A DNA stretch of 64,000 nucleotides, taken from Kitasatospora humi (lineage in GTDB: Bacteria; Actinomycetota; Actinomycetes; Streptomycetales; Streptomycetaceae). Below are positions 35,156-43,906 of the stretch, piece by piece. Location of the stretch: positions 1-64,000 of the forward strand of contig NZ_JAJJPA010000011.1 in the NCBI RefSeq assembly GCF_020907985.1, read 5' to 3'. A model generated the notes under the pieces. That model was not told the DNA's origin. It did not search any database and saw only the letters and a program-made list of their open reading frames with translations. The position numbers and the translations under genes are program-made. Position 1 is the stretch's first letter. Each line of letters starts with the position of its first letter.

Positions 35156-38100
35156 ATGCCTGCCGGCGCGCGGAGCGGGCTACGCTTCAACGTCCTTGGC
35201 CCGCTTGAGGGCTGGCAAGACGGCCACCGGCTCCGGCTCGGTGGGACGGTCCGGGAACGGGTGCTGGTCACCCTGCTGCTGGAGTCCGGCAAGGTGCTGC
35301 CGGTCGCCCGGCTGGTGGCCGCGGTCTGGTCCGAGGACCCGCCCGCCACCGCGTCCCACCAGGTGCGCAAGGCCGTCGCGGAGCTGCGCCGGAGCATGCC
35401 GGACGGCCTCCGGATCCTGGTGACCGACGGCCCCGGCTACCGGGCGGCGATCACTGACGCGCAGTTGGACCTGACCGAGTTCGGCACTCTGATCCGCACC
35501 GCCCGGCAGGCCGCCGGGGCGGGGCGGCCCGAGGCGGCCGTCGAAGCGTTGCGCGGCGCCCTCGCACTGTGGCGCGGCCCGATCCTCTCGGGCACGGGCG
35601 GCCCGGTGATCCAGGCCGCGGCCACCGTGCTGGAGGAGCGCCGGCTGGCCGCCGTCGAGCAGCTCTTCGAGCTGCGGTTGGGCCTGGGCGAGAGCGCCGA
35701 GCTGGTGGCCGACCTGCGCCAGCTCGTCCACCAACACCCGCTGCGCGAGACCCTGTGCGGCCAGCTGATGCTCGCGCTCTACCGCTCGGGCCGGCAGGCT
35801 GAGGCACTGGAGGAGTACGGCCGGGTCCGCAGGTTGCTGGTCGAGGAGCTCGGCGTCGATCCCGGCCCGGGCCTGGCCCGGATCCATCAGGGCATCCTGC
35901 GGGACGAACCCGCACCGCCCCGGCCGTCGGCTGACATACCGTCAGCTACATCCATTTCTGACCCTTCGTCAAGATTGCCTGCTACGGCCTCCGATCAGGT
36001 ACTGGTGCCAGGAGCCGGGGCGCCCAGCACCCTGCCGTACGACCTCGCCGACTTCACCGGACGCGACCGCGAGCTCGCCGAACTGCTCGCCTGCGCACAG
36101 CGGGAGGGCGGGCAGCGGACCGTCATCGTGGCCATCGACGGCATGGGCGGCAGCGGCAAGACCTCGCTGGCGGTGCGGGCCGCGCACCGGCTGGCCGCCG
36201 CCTACCCGGACGGCCAGCTCCACATCGACCTGCGCGGCCACGCCCCCGGCGAACCGCCGGTCGGTGCCGGCACCGCGCTGCACACCCTGCTGCGGGCACT
36301 CGGCCTGCCCGCTGACCGCATCCCGGACGACGTGGCCGGCCGCACCGCGCTGTGGCGGGCCACCCTGGTCGGCCGGCGGCTGCTGCTCCTGCTCGACAAC
36401 GCCGCCGACGCCGCCGCGGTGCGCCCACTGTTGCCCACCTCGCCCGGCTGCCTGGTCCTGGTCACCAGCCGGGCCCGCCTGGTGGACCTGGACTGCGCCC
36501 AGTGGATCTCGATCGACGTACTGGCGCCCGAGGAGAGCGCGAGCCTGGTCACGGAGATCCTCGGCGCGACCCGGATCGCCGGCGAGCCCGAGGCGGCCGC
36601 CGAACTGGCCCGCCTCTGCGGCCACCTCCCGCTCGCCCTGCGGATCGCCACCGCCCGGCTGCGCAACCGCCCGCGCTGGACCCTGCGTTACCTGGCCGAC
36701 CGGCTGCGCGACGAAACCCGGCGGTTGGACGAACTCAGCTCCGGCGAACGCAGCGTGGCCGCGACGCTGCGCCTGTCCTACCAGATCCTGGACGAGCAGA
36801 GCCGCTCGGCGTTCCGGCTGCTCGCCCTGCACCCCGGCGGGGAGCTCGACGTCTACTCGGCCGCCGCGCTGCTGGGCAGCCGGGCACGGGCGGCCGAGTC
36901 GGTGCTGGAACTGCTCCTCGACGTGCATCTGCTCCAGCAGCCGGAGATCGGCCTCTACACCTTCCACGACCTGGTGCGCAGCTTCGCCCAGAGCCTGCGC
37001 GGCGGGCCGACCGAGGCGGCCGATGCCGCCGCGGTCGAGCGGCTGCTCGACTACTACCTGGCGGCCACCGAGGCGGCCTGCGAGCAACTGTTCCCCGGGC
37101 GGCGCCGAAGCCTGGCCGGGATGCCGCAGGCCACGGCCGAGTTACCGGCCCTCCCGGACGGCACCCGGGCCCAGGCCTGGTTCAGCCGGGAGCACACCGC
37201 GCTGCGCTCGGCCGTCGCGCTGGCCGAACGGCACGGCCACGACCGGCACGCCGTGTGCCTGGCCCGCAACGTGATGTTCCAGCTGCACGCGCGCGGCCAG
37301 CTGGACGAGTTCCAGGCGCTGGGCCGGATCTCGGTCGCCGCCGCGCGTCGGCTCGGTGACCTGGCCCTGCTCGGGGTGAGCCTGGCCAATCTCGGCGTCG
37401 GCTGCTGGAAGCTGGGCCACTTCGCGGAGGGCGTCAAGCTCGCACAGGAGGCCCGCGACGTCGCCGCCCGGCTCGGCGACCGGCAGACCGAGGCGCACAG
37501 CGAGAGCACCATGGGCCTGTACAAGAGCTTGCTGGGCCGCTTCCCCGAGGCACTCGCCCACCTGACCCGGGCGATCGCCCACCAACAGGAGTTGGGCTCG
37601 GTGCGCGACGAGGCGGAGAGCCTGACCCTGCTCAGTGCCCTGTACGAGCAGTGGGGCCGCTACGACGAGGCGGCCGAGGCGGCCCGGCGCGCGGTCGAGC
37701 TGGGCCGGCGACTGGGTCGGCACGAGAACGAACTGGCGGCGCTGACCGACCTGGCCGCGGCCCTGCTGGGCCTGGGTTCGTACGCCGAGGCCGAGCAGTA
37801 CCTCGGCCAGGCACGGGAGTTGTGCGACGAGACCAAGGAGCCCGGCCAGGTCGCGCTGGCGCTGGTCCTGTCGGCCGACGCCGCGCAGCGGCTCGGGCAG
37901 CCCGATCAGGCCGCCGACCACCTGGCGCGGACGCTGGCGCTGGTGGAGTGGAGCTCCTCACCGCTGCGCAGGGCCAAGGTGGAGAACACGGCCGGCCGGC
38001 TGCTGCACCGCCGCGGCGAGCACGCCGCGGCGCTGGCCCTGCACACCCGGGCGCACCGGCGCGCCGCGGCGATCGCCTACCGCACCGAGGAGGCCTACGC

Positions 38101-38221
38101 GCTGGCCGGCCTGGCCCAGGCGGCCGAGGCCCTGGGGGATGCCGGCGCGGCAGGCCACCGCGCGGTGGCCGAACAGCTGTTCACGGTACTGGGAGTGCCG
38201 GCGGATCGTCGGCGCGACTGA
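35156..38221 (+). CDS. Large SARP/AfsR-type regulator (OmpR-like DBD, BTAD, NB-ARC, TPR)
   Basis: A 1021-residue protein. It has an OmpR-type winged helix (about residues 8-95: NVLGPLEGWQDGHRLRLGG and VAAVWSEDPPATASHQVRK), a bacterial transcriptional activation domain (about 100-250, ending in YGRVRRLLVEELGVDPGPGL), an NB-ARC ATPase (about 290-600, P-loop DGMGGSGKTSL) and TPR helices (about 700-1010). This is the AfsR/RedD-like build of antibiotic-pathway activators, and its position beside the NRPS cluster makes it the prime candidate activator. Codon 663 (37142-37144) is TTA, the rare leucine codon read by the bldA tRNA in streptomycetes, which may tie expression to development. Confidence 0.92.
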   Translation: MPAGARSGLRFNVLGPLEGWQDGHRLRLGGTVRERVLVTLLLESGKVLPVARLVAAVWSEDPPATASHQVRKAVAELRRSMPDGLRILVTDGPGYRAAITDAQLDLTEFGTLIRTARQAAGAGRPEAAVEALRGALALWRGPILSGTGGPVIQAAATVLEERRLAAVEQLFELRLGLGESAELVADLRQLVHQHPLRETLCGQLMLALYRSGRQAEALEEYGRVRRLLVEELGVDPGPGLARIHQGILRDEPAPPRPSADIPSATSISDPSSRLPATASDQVLVPGAGAPSTLPYDLADFTGRDRELAELLACAQREGGQRTVIVAIDGMGGSGKTSLAVRAAHRLAAAYPDGQLHIDLRGHAPGEPPVGAGTALHTLLRALGLPADRIPDDVAGRTALWRATLVGRRLLLLLDNAADAAAVRPLLPTSPGCLVLVTSRARLVDLDCAQWISIDVLAPEESASLVTEILGATRIAGEPEAAAELARLCGHLPLALRIATARLRNRPRWTLRYLADRLRDETRRLDELSSGERSVAATLRLSYQILDEQSRSAFRLLALHPGGELDVYSAAALLGSRARAAESVLELLLDVHLLQQPEIGLYTFHDLVRSFAQSLRGGPTEAADAAAVERLLDYYLAATEAACEQLFPGRRRSLAGMPQATAELPALPDGTRAQAWFSREHTALRSAVALAERHGHDRHAVCLARNVMFQLHARGQLDEFQALGRISVAAARRLGDLALLGVSLANLGVGCWKLGHFAEGVKLAQEARDVAARLGDRQTEAHSESTMGLYKSLLGRFPEALAHLTRAIAHQQELGSVRDEAESLTLLSALYEQWGRYDEAAEAARRAVELGRRLGRHENELAALTDLAAALLGLGSYAEAEQYLGQARELCDETKEPGQVALALVLSADAAQRLGQPDQAADHLARTLALVEWSSSPLRRAKVENTAGRLLHRRGEHAAALALHTRAHRRAAAIAYRTEEAYALAGLAQAAEALGDAGAAGHRAVAEQLFTVLGVPADRRRD

Positions 38222-38224
38222 GAC

Positions 38225-38255
38225 GGCCGGGGCTGGGGCCGGGGCCGGGGTGGCC
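38225..38255 (+). repeat. GGGGCY hexamer run, G-quadruplex-like
   Basis: Directly after the SARP stop, four or five runs of GGGG are separated by CT, CC or CCGG. Such a run could form a G-quadruplex or help stop transcription. It lies between converging genes. Confidence 0.5.
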
Positions 38256-38267
38256 AGGGTGTCGGGG

Positions 38268-38441
38268 TCATCCCAGCGCGCCGGGAGTGGCGCCCGTCGG
38301 ACCCTTGTCCTCGGCCAGCACCCGGTACCCGGTCGGCTGGTGCGGGTGCGCTGCCCCCGCGCCAGTGCCAGCGCCCGTTCCCAGGGCCAGGGTCAATGAA
38401 GCGATGACGATCCCGACCAGTCCGGCCAGCCTGCGTCCCAT
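38268..38441 (-). CDS. Small secreted peptide, 57 aa
   Basis: ATG at 38441 follows AAGGGA at a good distance. The first ~30 residues are a signal peptide (MGRR, then LAGLVGIVIASLTLAL, then a Gly/Ala stretch ending GAGA), leaving a mature peptide of about 27 residues beginning HPHQPTGYRVLAEDKGP. I know no family for it. It is convergent with the SARP gene and stands 131 bp downstream of another minus-strand small gene. Confidence 0.6.
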   Translation of the reverse strand: MGRRLAGLVGIVIASLTLALGTGAGTGAGAAHPHQPTGYRVLAEDKGPTGATPGALG

Positions 38442-38572
38442 GATCACGTCCCTTGAGTGGTGTTCGGCTTGACGTCCCACGTGGAGTTCGAGCGGTGCCC
38501 GCTCCTGACTCCACCGATGGTGGCCGCCACACTTCCCGTACGGTTCCCGCCGTGGTACCGCCCGAGCACCCG

Positions 38573-38977
38573 CTACCCCGGCGGTGCGGCGGAGAGCCCC
38601 AGTCCGCCCGCCGTGATCCGCGGACCGCGCGCGGTGAGCACCACCTCGGTCCAGGCGAACCCTTCCTGATGGCCGGTCAGGTCGAGCAGTGCCCTGACCA
38701 CCGAGCGCACCGCCGCGAGCTGCGCCTCGTCGTGATCGGCCGCGGGCCTGACCGCCACCATCCGGTGCATCCCGTTGCGGGTCATCGTCTCGACCCGCAG
38801 GACCGGCCCCACCAGCTCCTCGGATGCGCCGCACCCGCCCGTGTCACCGACCCCACCACTCCCACCGCCCCCACCGCCCCCGTCCCGGACCCGCTCGGCC
38901 CAGTCCTCCAAGACGGTCAGCTCCTGGAGCACGGCGCGCAGCTGGGCCGCACCGGGCGGGTCGGATGGACGTGTCAC
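38573..38977 (-). CDS. Hypothetical protein, 134 aa
   Basis: The GTG at 38977 is preceded by AGGAGG. The protein has an N-terminal helical part, then a poly-Gly insert (about residues 33-46), then VGPVLRVETMTRNGMHRMVAVRP and a helical C-terminal half. It is charged, with no signal peptide or membrane segment, and I recognise no domain. Third-position bias and the ribosome site support it being real. Confidence 0.55.
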   Translation of the reverse strand: MTRPSDPPGAAQLRAVLQELTVLEDWAERVRDGGGGGGGSGGVGDTGGCGASEELVGPVLRVETMTRNGMHRMVAVRPAADHDEAQLAAVRSVVRALLDLTGHQEGFAWTEVVLTARGPRITAGGLGLSAAPPG

Positions 38978-39136
38978 GGGAGCCTCCTACGGCAGGGAAC
39001 CGGTCAGTCTGACGGTCCCACTGCCCGGTCCCGATTCCCTCCCCAACCGTTCCCACCGGCCCCGAACCCCCGCACGCCCTCCGCCAGGGCTTCACGGTCC
39101 GGAGCAGTCCAGTAGCACGCGCGGGACACCCACCCC

Positions 39137-39298
39137 GTGACCGCCGGGTGTTCCCCGGCGCCCGCGCGGCGCTCCGCTGCCTCGCACCCGGCGACCGCAG
39201 TCGACCTGTTCAACGCGGTCGGCGACAGCGGCTGGGAATTCCGCGACGAGGCGGACCAAGCAAAGCGCGAGTACCGCAAGTTGGTGCGGAGGCCCTGA
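39137..39298 (+). CDS. Possible small protein or gene remnant, 53 aa
   Basis: The frame from GTG 39137 to TGA 39298 ends in a convincing protein tail, TAVDLFNAVGDSGWEFRDEA followed by DQAKREYRKLVRRP. The start lacks a ribosome site, so this may be the last part of a decayed gene. A second coding-like scrap lies just downstream (39360-39456, containing VWEGFDVTDELVFDPDATRR) and runs into the end of the opposite-strand gene. I do not recognise either. The stretch 38978-39445 therefore looks like degraded coding sequence. Confidence 0.3.
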   Translation: MTAGCSPAPARRSAASHPATAVDLFNAVGDSGWEFRDEADQAKREYRKLVRRP

Positions 39299-39445
39299 TC
39301 CCCGGGGGACTGAGCGTCGCGTACCCACGTCAGCCGCCGGCTTCGTTGATGCAGGTGGTGAGAACGCGGGGGCCCGGTCTGGGAAGGCTTCGACGTCACG
39401 GACGAACTGGTCTTCGATCCTGACGCCACCAGGCGATACCTGGCG

Positions 39446-40033
39446 TTACGGGGTCCGCGCTCCGCCCTCGACCGCGATCCGGGTGACCTCATCCGACAGA
39501 CGGCCGCTGCCCAGCGAGCAGAGCGTCCGACCGTCGACGTGCTCCAGCCGAGTGCCTGTGGCGCGCCGGGTGGAGCCCTGGCCGCCCGCTACGGACGTGT
39601 AGGTGTACTCGACGAGGCGGACATCGCTCCAACGGTGGGCGGTGACCTCGCCGGACCGGGTGAGGATCATGCCTCCCTCGAAGAGGTGCAGCCGCGGGGT
39701 CCGGTCGGCACGCCTTCTCCGGAGGGCCAGCGCCAGAGGGACCAGTGACACGGCCGCGGCGAGGAAAATCGCCCCCAACGCAGTGACTGCGGGCCCGTAC
39801 GGGCCCGCAGTCAGGCCGACGCCCGGAGCCAGCAGCACGATCGCCACCCCCAGGGCCAGGCAGCCAAGGCCGTCGCCGCCCAGGGCGCGGCTGCCGCGTG
39901 CGGGCCCGAAGCCGAGCCGGCCGGCGAGCTGCGCCACTTCGTGTGCGCCCGCCCGGCCGACTGTGGCCTTCTGATAGGGCACGTCCCCCACCTCGCCGAC
40001 GCCCGAGCTTCCCGAATTCTCCGACCCCGTCAT
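39446..40033 (-). CDS. Hypothetical membrane protein with C-terminal PH-like part
   Basis: 195 residues. After a polar N-terminus, two hydrophobic segments (about residues 57-77, LGCLALGVAIVLLAPGVGL, and 82-104, AVTALGAIFLAAAVSLVPLALA) are followed by a cytoplasmic-looking domain with RLHLFEGGMILTRSGEVTAHRW, resembling small PH-like or YcxB-like membrane proteins. The ATG at 40033 overlaps, on the other strand, the candidate start at 40032, so one of the two starts is probably further in. Function unknown. Confidence 0.6.
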   Translation of the reverse strand: MTGSENSGSSGVGEVGDVPYQKATVGRAGAHEVAQLAGRLGFGPARGSRALGGDGLGCLALGVAIVLLAPGVGLTAGPYGPAVTALGAIFLAAAVSLVPLALALRRRRADRTPRLHLFEGGMILTRSGEVTAHRWSDVRLVEYTYTSVAGGQGSTRRATGTRLEHVDGRTLCSLGSGRLSDEVTRIAVEGGARTP

Positions 40034-40281
40034 GCCTGCCCCCGCCCGCCACTCGTCCGATGCTGCCTTCCTACCCCATGTGTCGGCGGCGGTGCACGCG
40101 CGGCCGGCCCGGCCGCGCCCCGCCAGCCTGGGCACCGCCATCGGCGTCGCCGCCGTCACCATCGCCCACCTCGCCCCCCGGCACCACCGGCGCCCGCACC
40201 ACAGCCCTCGCATCGCTGGCCGGCGCCGCCACGGCCCTGGCCACCAACCGGCGCTCCCGCCGCTGTCGCACCGCAACCTGA
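40032..40281 (+). pseudogene. Small hydrophobic protein gene with a one-base frameshift
   Basis: The frame from 40032 codes for a small protein reaching SLGTAIGVAAVTIAHLAP at about 40178. A run of six C (40174-40179) follows, and the coding-like frame then changes by one base to give GTTGARTTALASLAGAATAL and a stop at 40281. Removing one C joins both parts into an ~82-residue protein with uniform codon bias. It is either a mutation, a sequencing slip in the C run, or programmed slippage. The true start may be the GTG near 40080. Confidence 0.45.
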
Positions 40282-40450
40282 CCGGTTCGAACAACGCAGC
40301 CAGGTCCGATGGTGCCAGTGGGGCCCGGTGATCGGCTCGGGCACTGGCCGTCCCGCCATCGCCGCGACCCACCGGGGACGAACGTCGATCCGGCGGCCCG
40401 TGCGGTGCTCAACAACATGGGCCGGCAGGGCCCGGGCCCACTGCGCGGGT

Positions 40451-41254
40451 TCAGGCCTGGTGATCGAAGTGCACCGTGACCGGCGCGTGGTCCGACCAGC
40501 GCTCGGCGTGGGAGGCGGCCCGCTCCACGTACGCCTTCGTGGCGCGGCGTGCGATGCCCTCCGTTGTGAGGATCATGTCGATCCGCCAGCCGGAGTCGTT
40601 GTCGAAGGCCCGGCCGCGGTACGACCACCAGCTGTAGGGGCCGTCCTGGTCGGGGTGGTGGCGGCGGACCACGTCGACGTAGCCGGCCTCGTCGATGACG
40701 CGGGTGAGCCAGGCGCGTTCCTCGGGGAGGAAACCGGAGGCCTTCTGGTTCGCCTTCCAGTTCTTCAGGTCGGCCTGCTGGTGGGCGATGTTCCAGTCGC
40801 CGCAGACCAGCACCTCGCGGCCCTCGGCGGCCGCGCGGGTGCGCAACTCGCCGAGGTAGAGCAGGAATTCGGCCATGAAGCGTTCCTTCTCGGTCTGCCG
40901 CTCGGTGCCCACCTCGCCCGAGGGGAGGTAGAGGCTGGCGATGGTCAGGCCGGGCAGGTCGATCTCCGCGTAGCGGCCGGAGCCATCGAACTCCGTTGAG
41001 CCGAAGCCGATTCGAGTGCGCTGCGGGGCGGTACGGGAGAGTACGGCCACGCCGGCGCGGCCCTTGGCGGCGGCCGGCGCCCAGACGGTGTGCCAACCCT
41101 CGGCGTCCCGCACCTCGGGCGGCAGCTGTGCGATCTCCGCGCGCACCTCCTGCAGGCAGACCACGTCCGCCGAGGTCGCCGCGAGCCACTCGACGAAGCC
41201 CTTCTTCGCCGCGGCCCGGATCCCGTTCACATTCGCAGTCGTCACCACAGTCAC
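40451..41254 (-). CDS. xth: Exodeoxyribonuclease III
   Basis: A 267-residue AP endonuclease / 3'-5' exonuclease of the ExoIII family that works in base-excision repair. Visible motifs: TANVNGIRAA at the start, CLQEVRAE (metal-binding Glu), YLPSGEVG, GDWNIAH (catalytic Asp and Asn), WSYRGRAFDNDSGWRID and C-terminal SDHAPV (catalytic His). Length is normal for the family. It is divergent from the GntR gene and is not part of an obvious operon. Confidence 0.95.
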   Translation of the reverse strand: MTVVTTANVNGIRAAAKKGFVEWLAATSADVVCLQEVRAEIAQLPPEVRDAEGWHTVWAPAAAKGRAGVAVLSRTAPQRTRIGFGSTEFDGSGRYAEIDLPGLTIASLYLPSGEVGTERQTEKERFMAEFLLYLGELRTRAAAEGREVLVCGDWNIAHQQADLKNWKANQKASGFLPEERAWLTRVIDEAGYVDVVRRHHPDQDGPYSWWSYRGRAFDNDSGWRIDMILTTEGIARRATKAYVERAASHAERWSDHAPVTVHFDHQA

Positions 41255-41341
41255 CCGCGCAGCCTACCTCCCGGATTCGGCCGGCCGGTCATCGTGAAGG
41301 CCCGATGAATGTCTGCCGCGCGGCCGCCGAAGCCTCGGCAT

Positions 41342-41403
41342 TGGTCTTGACCATCTCCTCGCGAACAACCTAGGGTCCTTTACTGCAAAGACCTTTAATA
41401 AAG
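41342..41403 (+). promoter_or_regulatory. Promoter with dre-like operator and CTTT/AAAG palindromes
   Basis: TTGACC (41347-41352), 18 bp, TAGGGT (41371-41376) form a plausible principal-sigma promoter for the GntR gene. The -35 lies inside TGGTCTTGACCA (41342-41353), which matches 11 of 12 bases of the DasR-responsive core TGGTCTAGACCA. Just downstream of the -10 are two palindromic words, CTTTACTGCAAAG (41378-41390) and CTTTAATAAAG (41393-41403). Operators over and just after a promoter fit repression. Confidence 0.6.
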
Positions 41404-41544
41404 AAGGACGGATAAAGCACCGGCCTGTCACCAGGAGGAACTTGCCCCGCAGCAGGTGCCTCGGCGGCCGGAGCCAGCCGGACCTTCGGGATGCCGGACG
41501 CGGCCGTACCACAGGGACCCGGGCCGGCCAGGGTGGAGGACACG

Positions 41545-42351
41545 GTGGGGACAGCTCAGCTGGCGGCGGTACCGGAGCCGAAGTACTGGTACCTGCGCAC
41601 GGTGCTGCTGCGCGCCATCACCTCGGAATTCGGCACCGGCGAGGTGATCCCGAACGAGCGTGAGTTGGCCGCCCGGTTCGGCGTGGCCCGGGCCACCCTG
41701 CGGCAGGCCCTCGACCAGCTGGAGCTGGAGGGCCGACTGGTCCGCCGCCGCGGCATCGGCACCCTGGTCGCCGCCCCCCGGGTCGGTGTGCCGGTCAGCC
41801 GCCGTGACGAGGGCTGGCCCGGCGGCAACCGGGAGCAGGTTTGGCAGACCGTGGGCTGCGCCGTTGCCCCGGCCGGCGAGCAGTTGGCCGGGGCGCTTGG
41901 TGTGCCGGTCGGCGAGACCGTGCACACCGTGCGCCGGATCCGGACGGTCCAGGGCCAGATCGTGGCCACCGAGGCACTGCACGTTCCGGAGTCCGCGCTG
42001 CCCGCCCTCCCCGAGATCCGCCTCTCCGGCACGGCGGACGGCACGGCGGCTGACGGCGGAACCGAGGGCGAGGAGCAGGGGCGCGCGGTGCTGCGGCGCC
42101 TGGAGCGGCTGGCGGTGGACGGCGAGTCCCGCGCGGTCGAACTCGGTGTGGCCGAGGCCGACGAGGCCGTGCTGCTGCAGCGGCCCCCGGGCACCCCGGT
42201 GCTGGTGGTCACCACGCAGTACGCCGCCGCCGGCCGGCTGGCCGCCCTGGCGGTCTCCACCTACCGTGCCGACACCTGCCGCCTCACGTTCGGCGAGACC
42301 GGTCTGGTCGAGGTCACCCCAGTCCAGGCGACGGTCCGCAGCGCCAGCTGA
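41545..42351 (+). CDS. GntR/HutC-family transcription regulator, DasR-like
   Basis: 268 residues. The winged helix lies at about residues 13-72 (NERELAARFGVARATLRQAL, then LEGRLVRRRGIGTLVA), and a UTRA ligand-binding domain follows from about 95 to 260. HutC-type GntR proteins sense small metabolites; DasR, which senses glucosamine phosphates, is the best-known relative in streptomycetes. I chose the GTG at 41545, with GGAGGA correctly spaced, over the GTG at 41533. The dre-like site over its promoter suggests autoregulation or control by DasR. A ROK repressor follows convergently. This is not necessarily DasR itself. Confidence 0.85.
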   Translation: MGTAQLAAVPEPKYWYLRTVLLRAITSEFGTGEVIPNERELAARFGVARATLRQALDQLELEGRLVRRRGIGTLVAAPRVGVPVSRRDEGWPGGNREQVWQTVGCAVAPAGEQLAGALGVPVGETVHTVRRIRTVQGQIVATEALHVPESALPALPEIRLSGTADGTAADGGTEGEEQGRAVLRRLERLAVDGESRAVELGVAEADEAVLLQRPPGTPVLVVTTQYAAAGRLAALAVSTYRADTCRLTFGETGLVEVTPVQATVRSAS

Positions 42352-42430
42352 CGGCATGTCAGAGCAGTAGGGGCGGCGCGATCGGCTCCCCGTCCGCCCG
42401 TGGCGTGCGTGGGCGGCCGCTGACGGTGTG

Positions 42431-43609
42431 TCAACTCCGTGTGGAAACCGGCTGGTCCACGGCGAACAGCTGCTCCTCCACCTGGTCCAGGGCCAGCCGC
42501 AGCGCGCCCAGCGCCACCACGTCCTCGCCCAGCGCGGAGAGCGCCACCTCGGGCGCCCGCAGGCAGTAGCGCGCGAGTCGTTCGCGCAGCGGCTCCAGCA
42601 CGTCGTCCAGGCCGGCCGCCCAGCCGCCGATCACCACCAACTGCGGATCGATCGCCAGCACCAGCGCCGCGACATCGTGCACCAGTCGGCGCAGGAACCG
42701 GTCCATCGCCACCCGGGCCACCTCGTCGCCCTCGCGGGCCAGCGTGAGCACCCGGGCCACCGCCGCCTCGTCCAGCGGGTCCAGCGGTTCGCCGGTGGTG
42801 GAGAGCAGGCGCTCCGGGGTGGCCTGCTGGCCCAGTAGGTGCAGCGCGCCGATCTCGCCCGCCGCGCCGCCGAAACCGCGGTGCAGCCGGCCGTTGATCA
42901 GTGAGCCGGCGCCGGGGCTCAGCCCGGCCAGCACGAACACCACATCGCCCATGCCGACCGCCGCGCCCCGCCAGTGCTCGGCGATCGCGGCCAGGTTGGC
43001 GTCGTTCTCGATCAGCACCGGGCAGCGGAACGAGCGGCGCAACCTGGCACCCAGGTCCAGGCCGGTCCAGCCGGGCATCGCGGTGCCGAGCCGGACCGCG
43101 CCGTCCCGGTCGATGATCCCCGGCGTGCCCACGCCGACCGCCCAGAGGCTGTCCCGGGAGACCCCGGCCTTGCGCAGCAGCTCGGCCACCGCGCCGCGCG
43201 CCGCGCCGAGCCGTTCCTCGGCGTCCGCGGTCTCGGCGACCGCGCGGGCGTGGCTGCCGATCTGCGCACCGGCCAGGTCGGCCAGCACCACGCGGATCGT
43301 GCGCGCGCCGATCTCGATGCCGAGACTGTGCCCGGCCTCGGCCCGGAACCGGAACCAGCGGGCCGGTCGTCCCCGCTGGCGGCCGACGTCCTGGCTCTGC
43401 TCGACCTCGGCGACCAGACCGGACTCCATCAGCCCCTCGATCACGCCCTCGACGGTCGGCCGGGACAGGCCGGTGTCGCCGACCAGTCGGGTGAGGGTGA
43501 CGGCCTGCCCGTCGCGCAGCGCCCGCAGGGTGACCGCGGCGTTGATCCGCCGCAGCAGCGAGGAGTCTCCTCCGACGAGTCGATCCGCCAAGTCGCTGCC
43601 TTTCCGCAT
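42431..43609 (-). CDS. ROK-family transcriptional repressor
   Basis: 392 residues. N-terminal winged helix (about residues 15-75, TRLVGDTGLSRPTVEGVIEG), then a sugar-kinase-like ROK fold with GIEIGARTIRVVLADL, GVGTPGIID and LIENDANLAAIAEHW. The cysteine zinc motif of classical ROK proteins is absent: the segment after GAAGEIGALHLLG has no CxCG. ROK repressors sense sugars or their phosphates and control carbohydrate genes. No sugar-uptake genes are adjacent. The ATG at 43609 was preferred over the start at 43663 because the family begins here. Confidence 0.88.
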   Translation of the reverse strand: MRKGSDLADRLVGGDSSLLRRINAAVTLRALRDGQAVTLTRLVGDTGLSRPTVEGVIEGLMESGLVAEVEQSQDVGRQRGRPARWFRFRAEAGHSLGIEIGARTIRVVLADLAGAQIGSHARAVAETADAEERLGAARGAVAELLRKAGVSRDSLWAVGVGTPGIIDRDGAVRLGTAMPGWTGLDLGARLRRSFRCPVLIENDANLAAIAEHWRGAAVGMGDVVFVLAGLSPGAGSLINGRLHRGFGGAAGEIGALHLLGQQATPERLLSTTGEPLDPLDEAAVARVLTLAREGDEVARVAMDRFLRRLVHDVAALVLAIDPQLVVIGGWAAGLDDVLEPLRERLARYCLRAPEVALSALGEDVVALGALRLALDQVEEQLFAVDQPVSTRS

Positions 43610-43906
43610 GCGCGCGGCGTCCCTGGCGCGCGGTGACGAGAGTGCGCGGTGCCATCGGTGCACCGCGAGCGGACGCTTCGCCGGTGCCGCGCGCGAGGTG
43701 CCGCATCTCGGTGGGCGTCAGCCGGATCCTAGCCCTCGCCCCGCCGAGCCCGCGAGAATTCGCGCAGCTCATGGCCCGTTCGAGACCGAAAGTTGACCAA
43801 ACGTCCGGTGGTTGGCGGTGGTCTGTTGGCGGGCTCACGGCGCATGCGTGGGGCTGACCCGGTCGGTGGAAACGGCACGGCGTCCCGGGGCCTTATGCTG
43901 CGGCGC

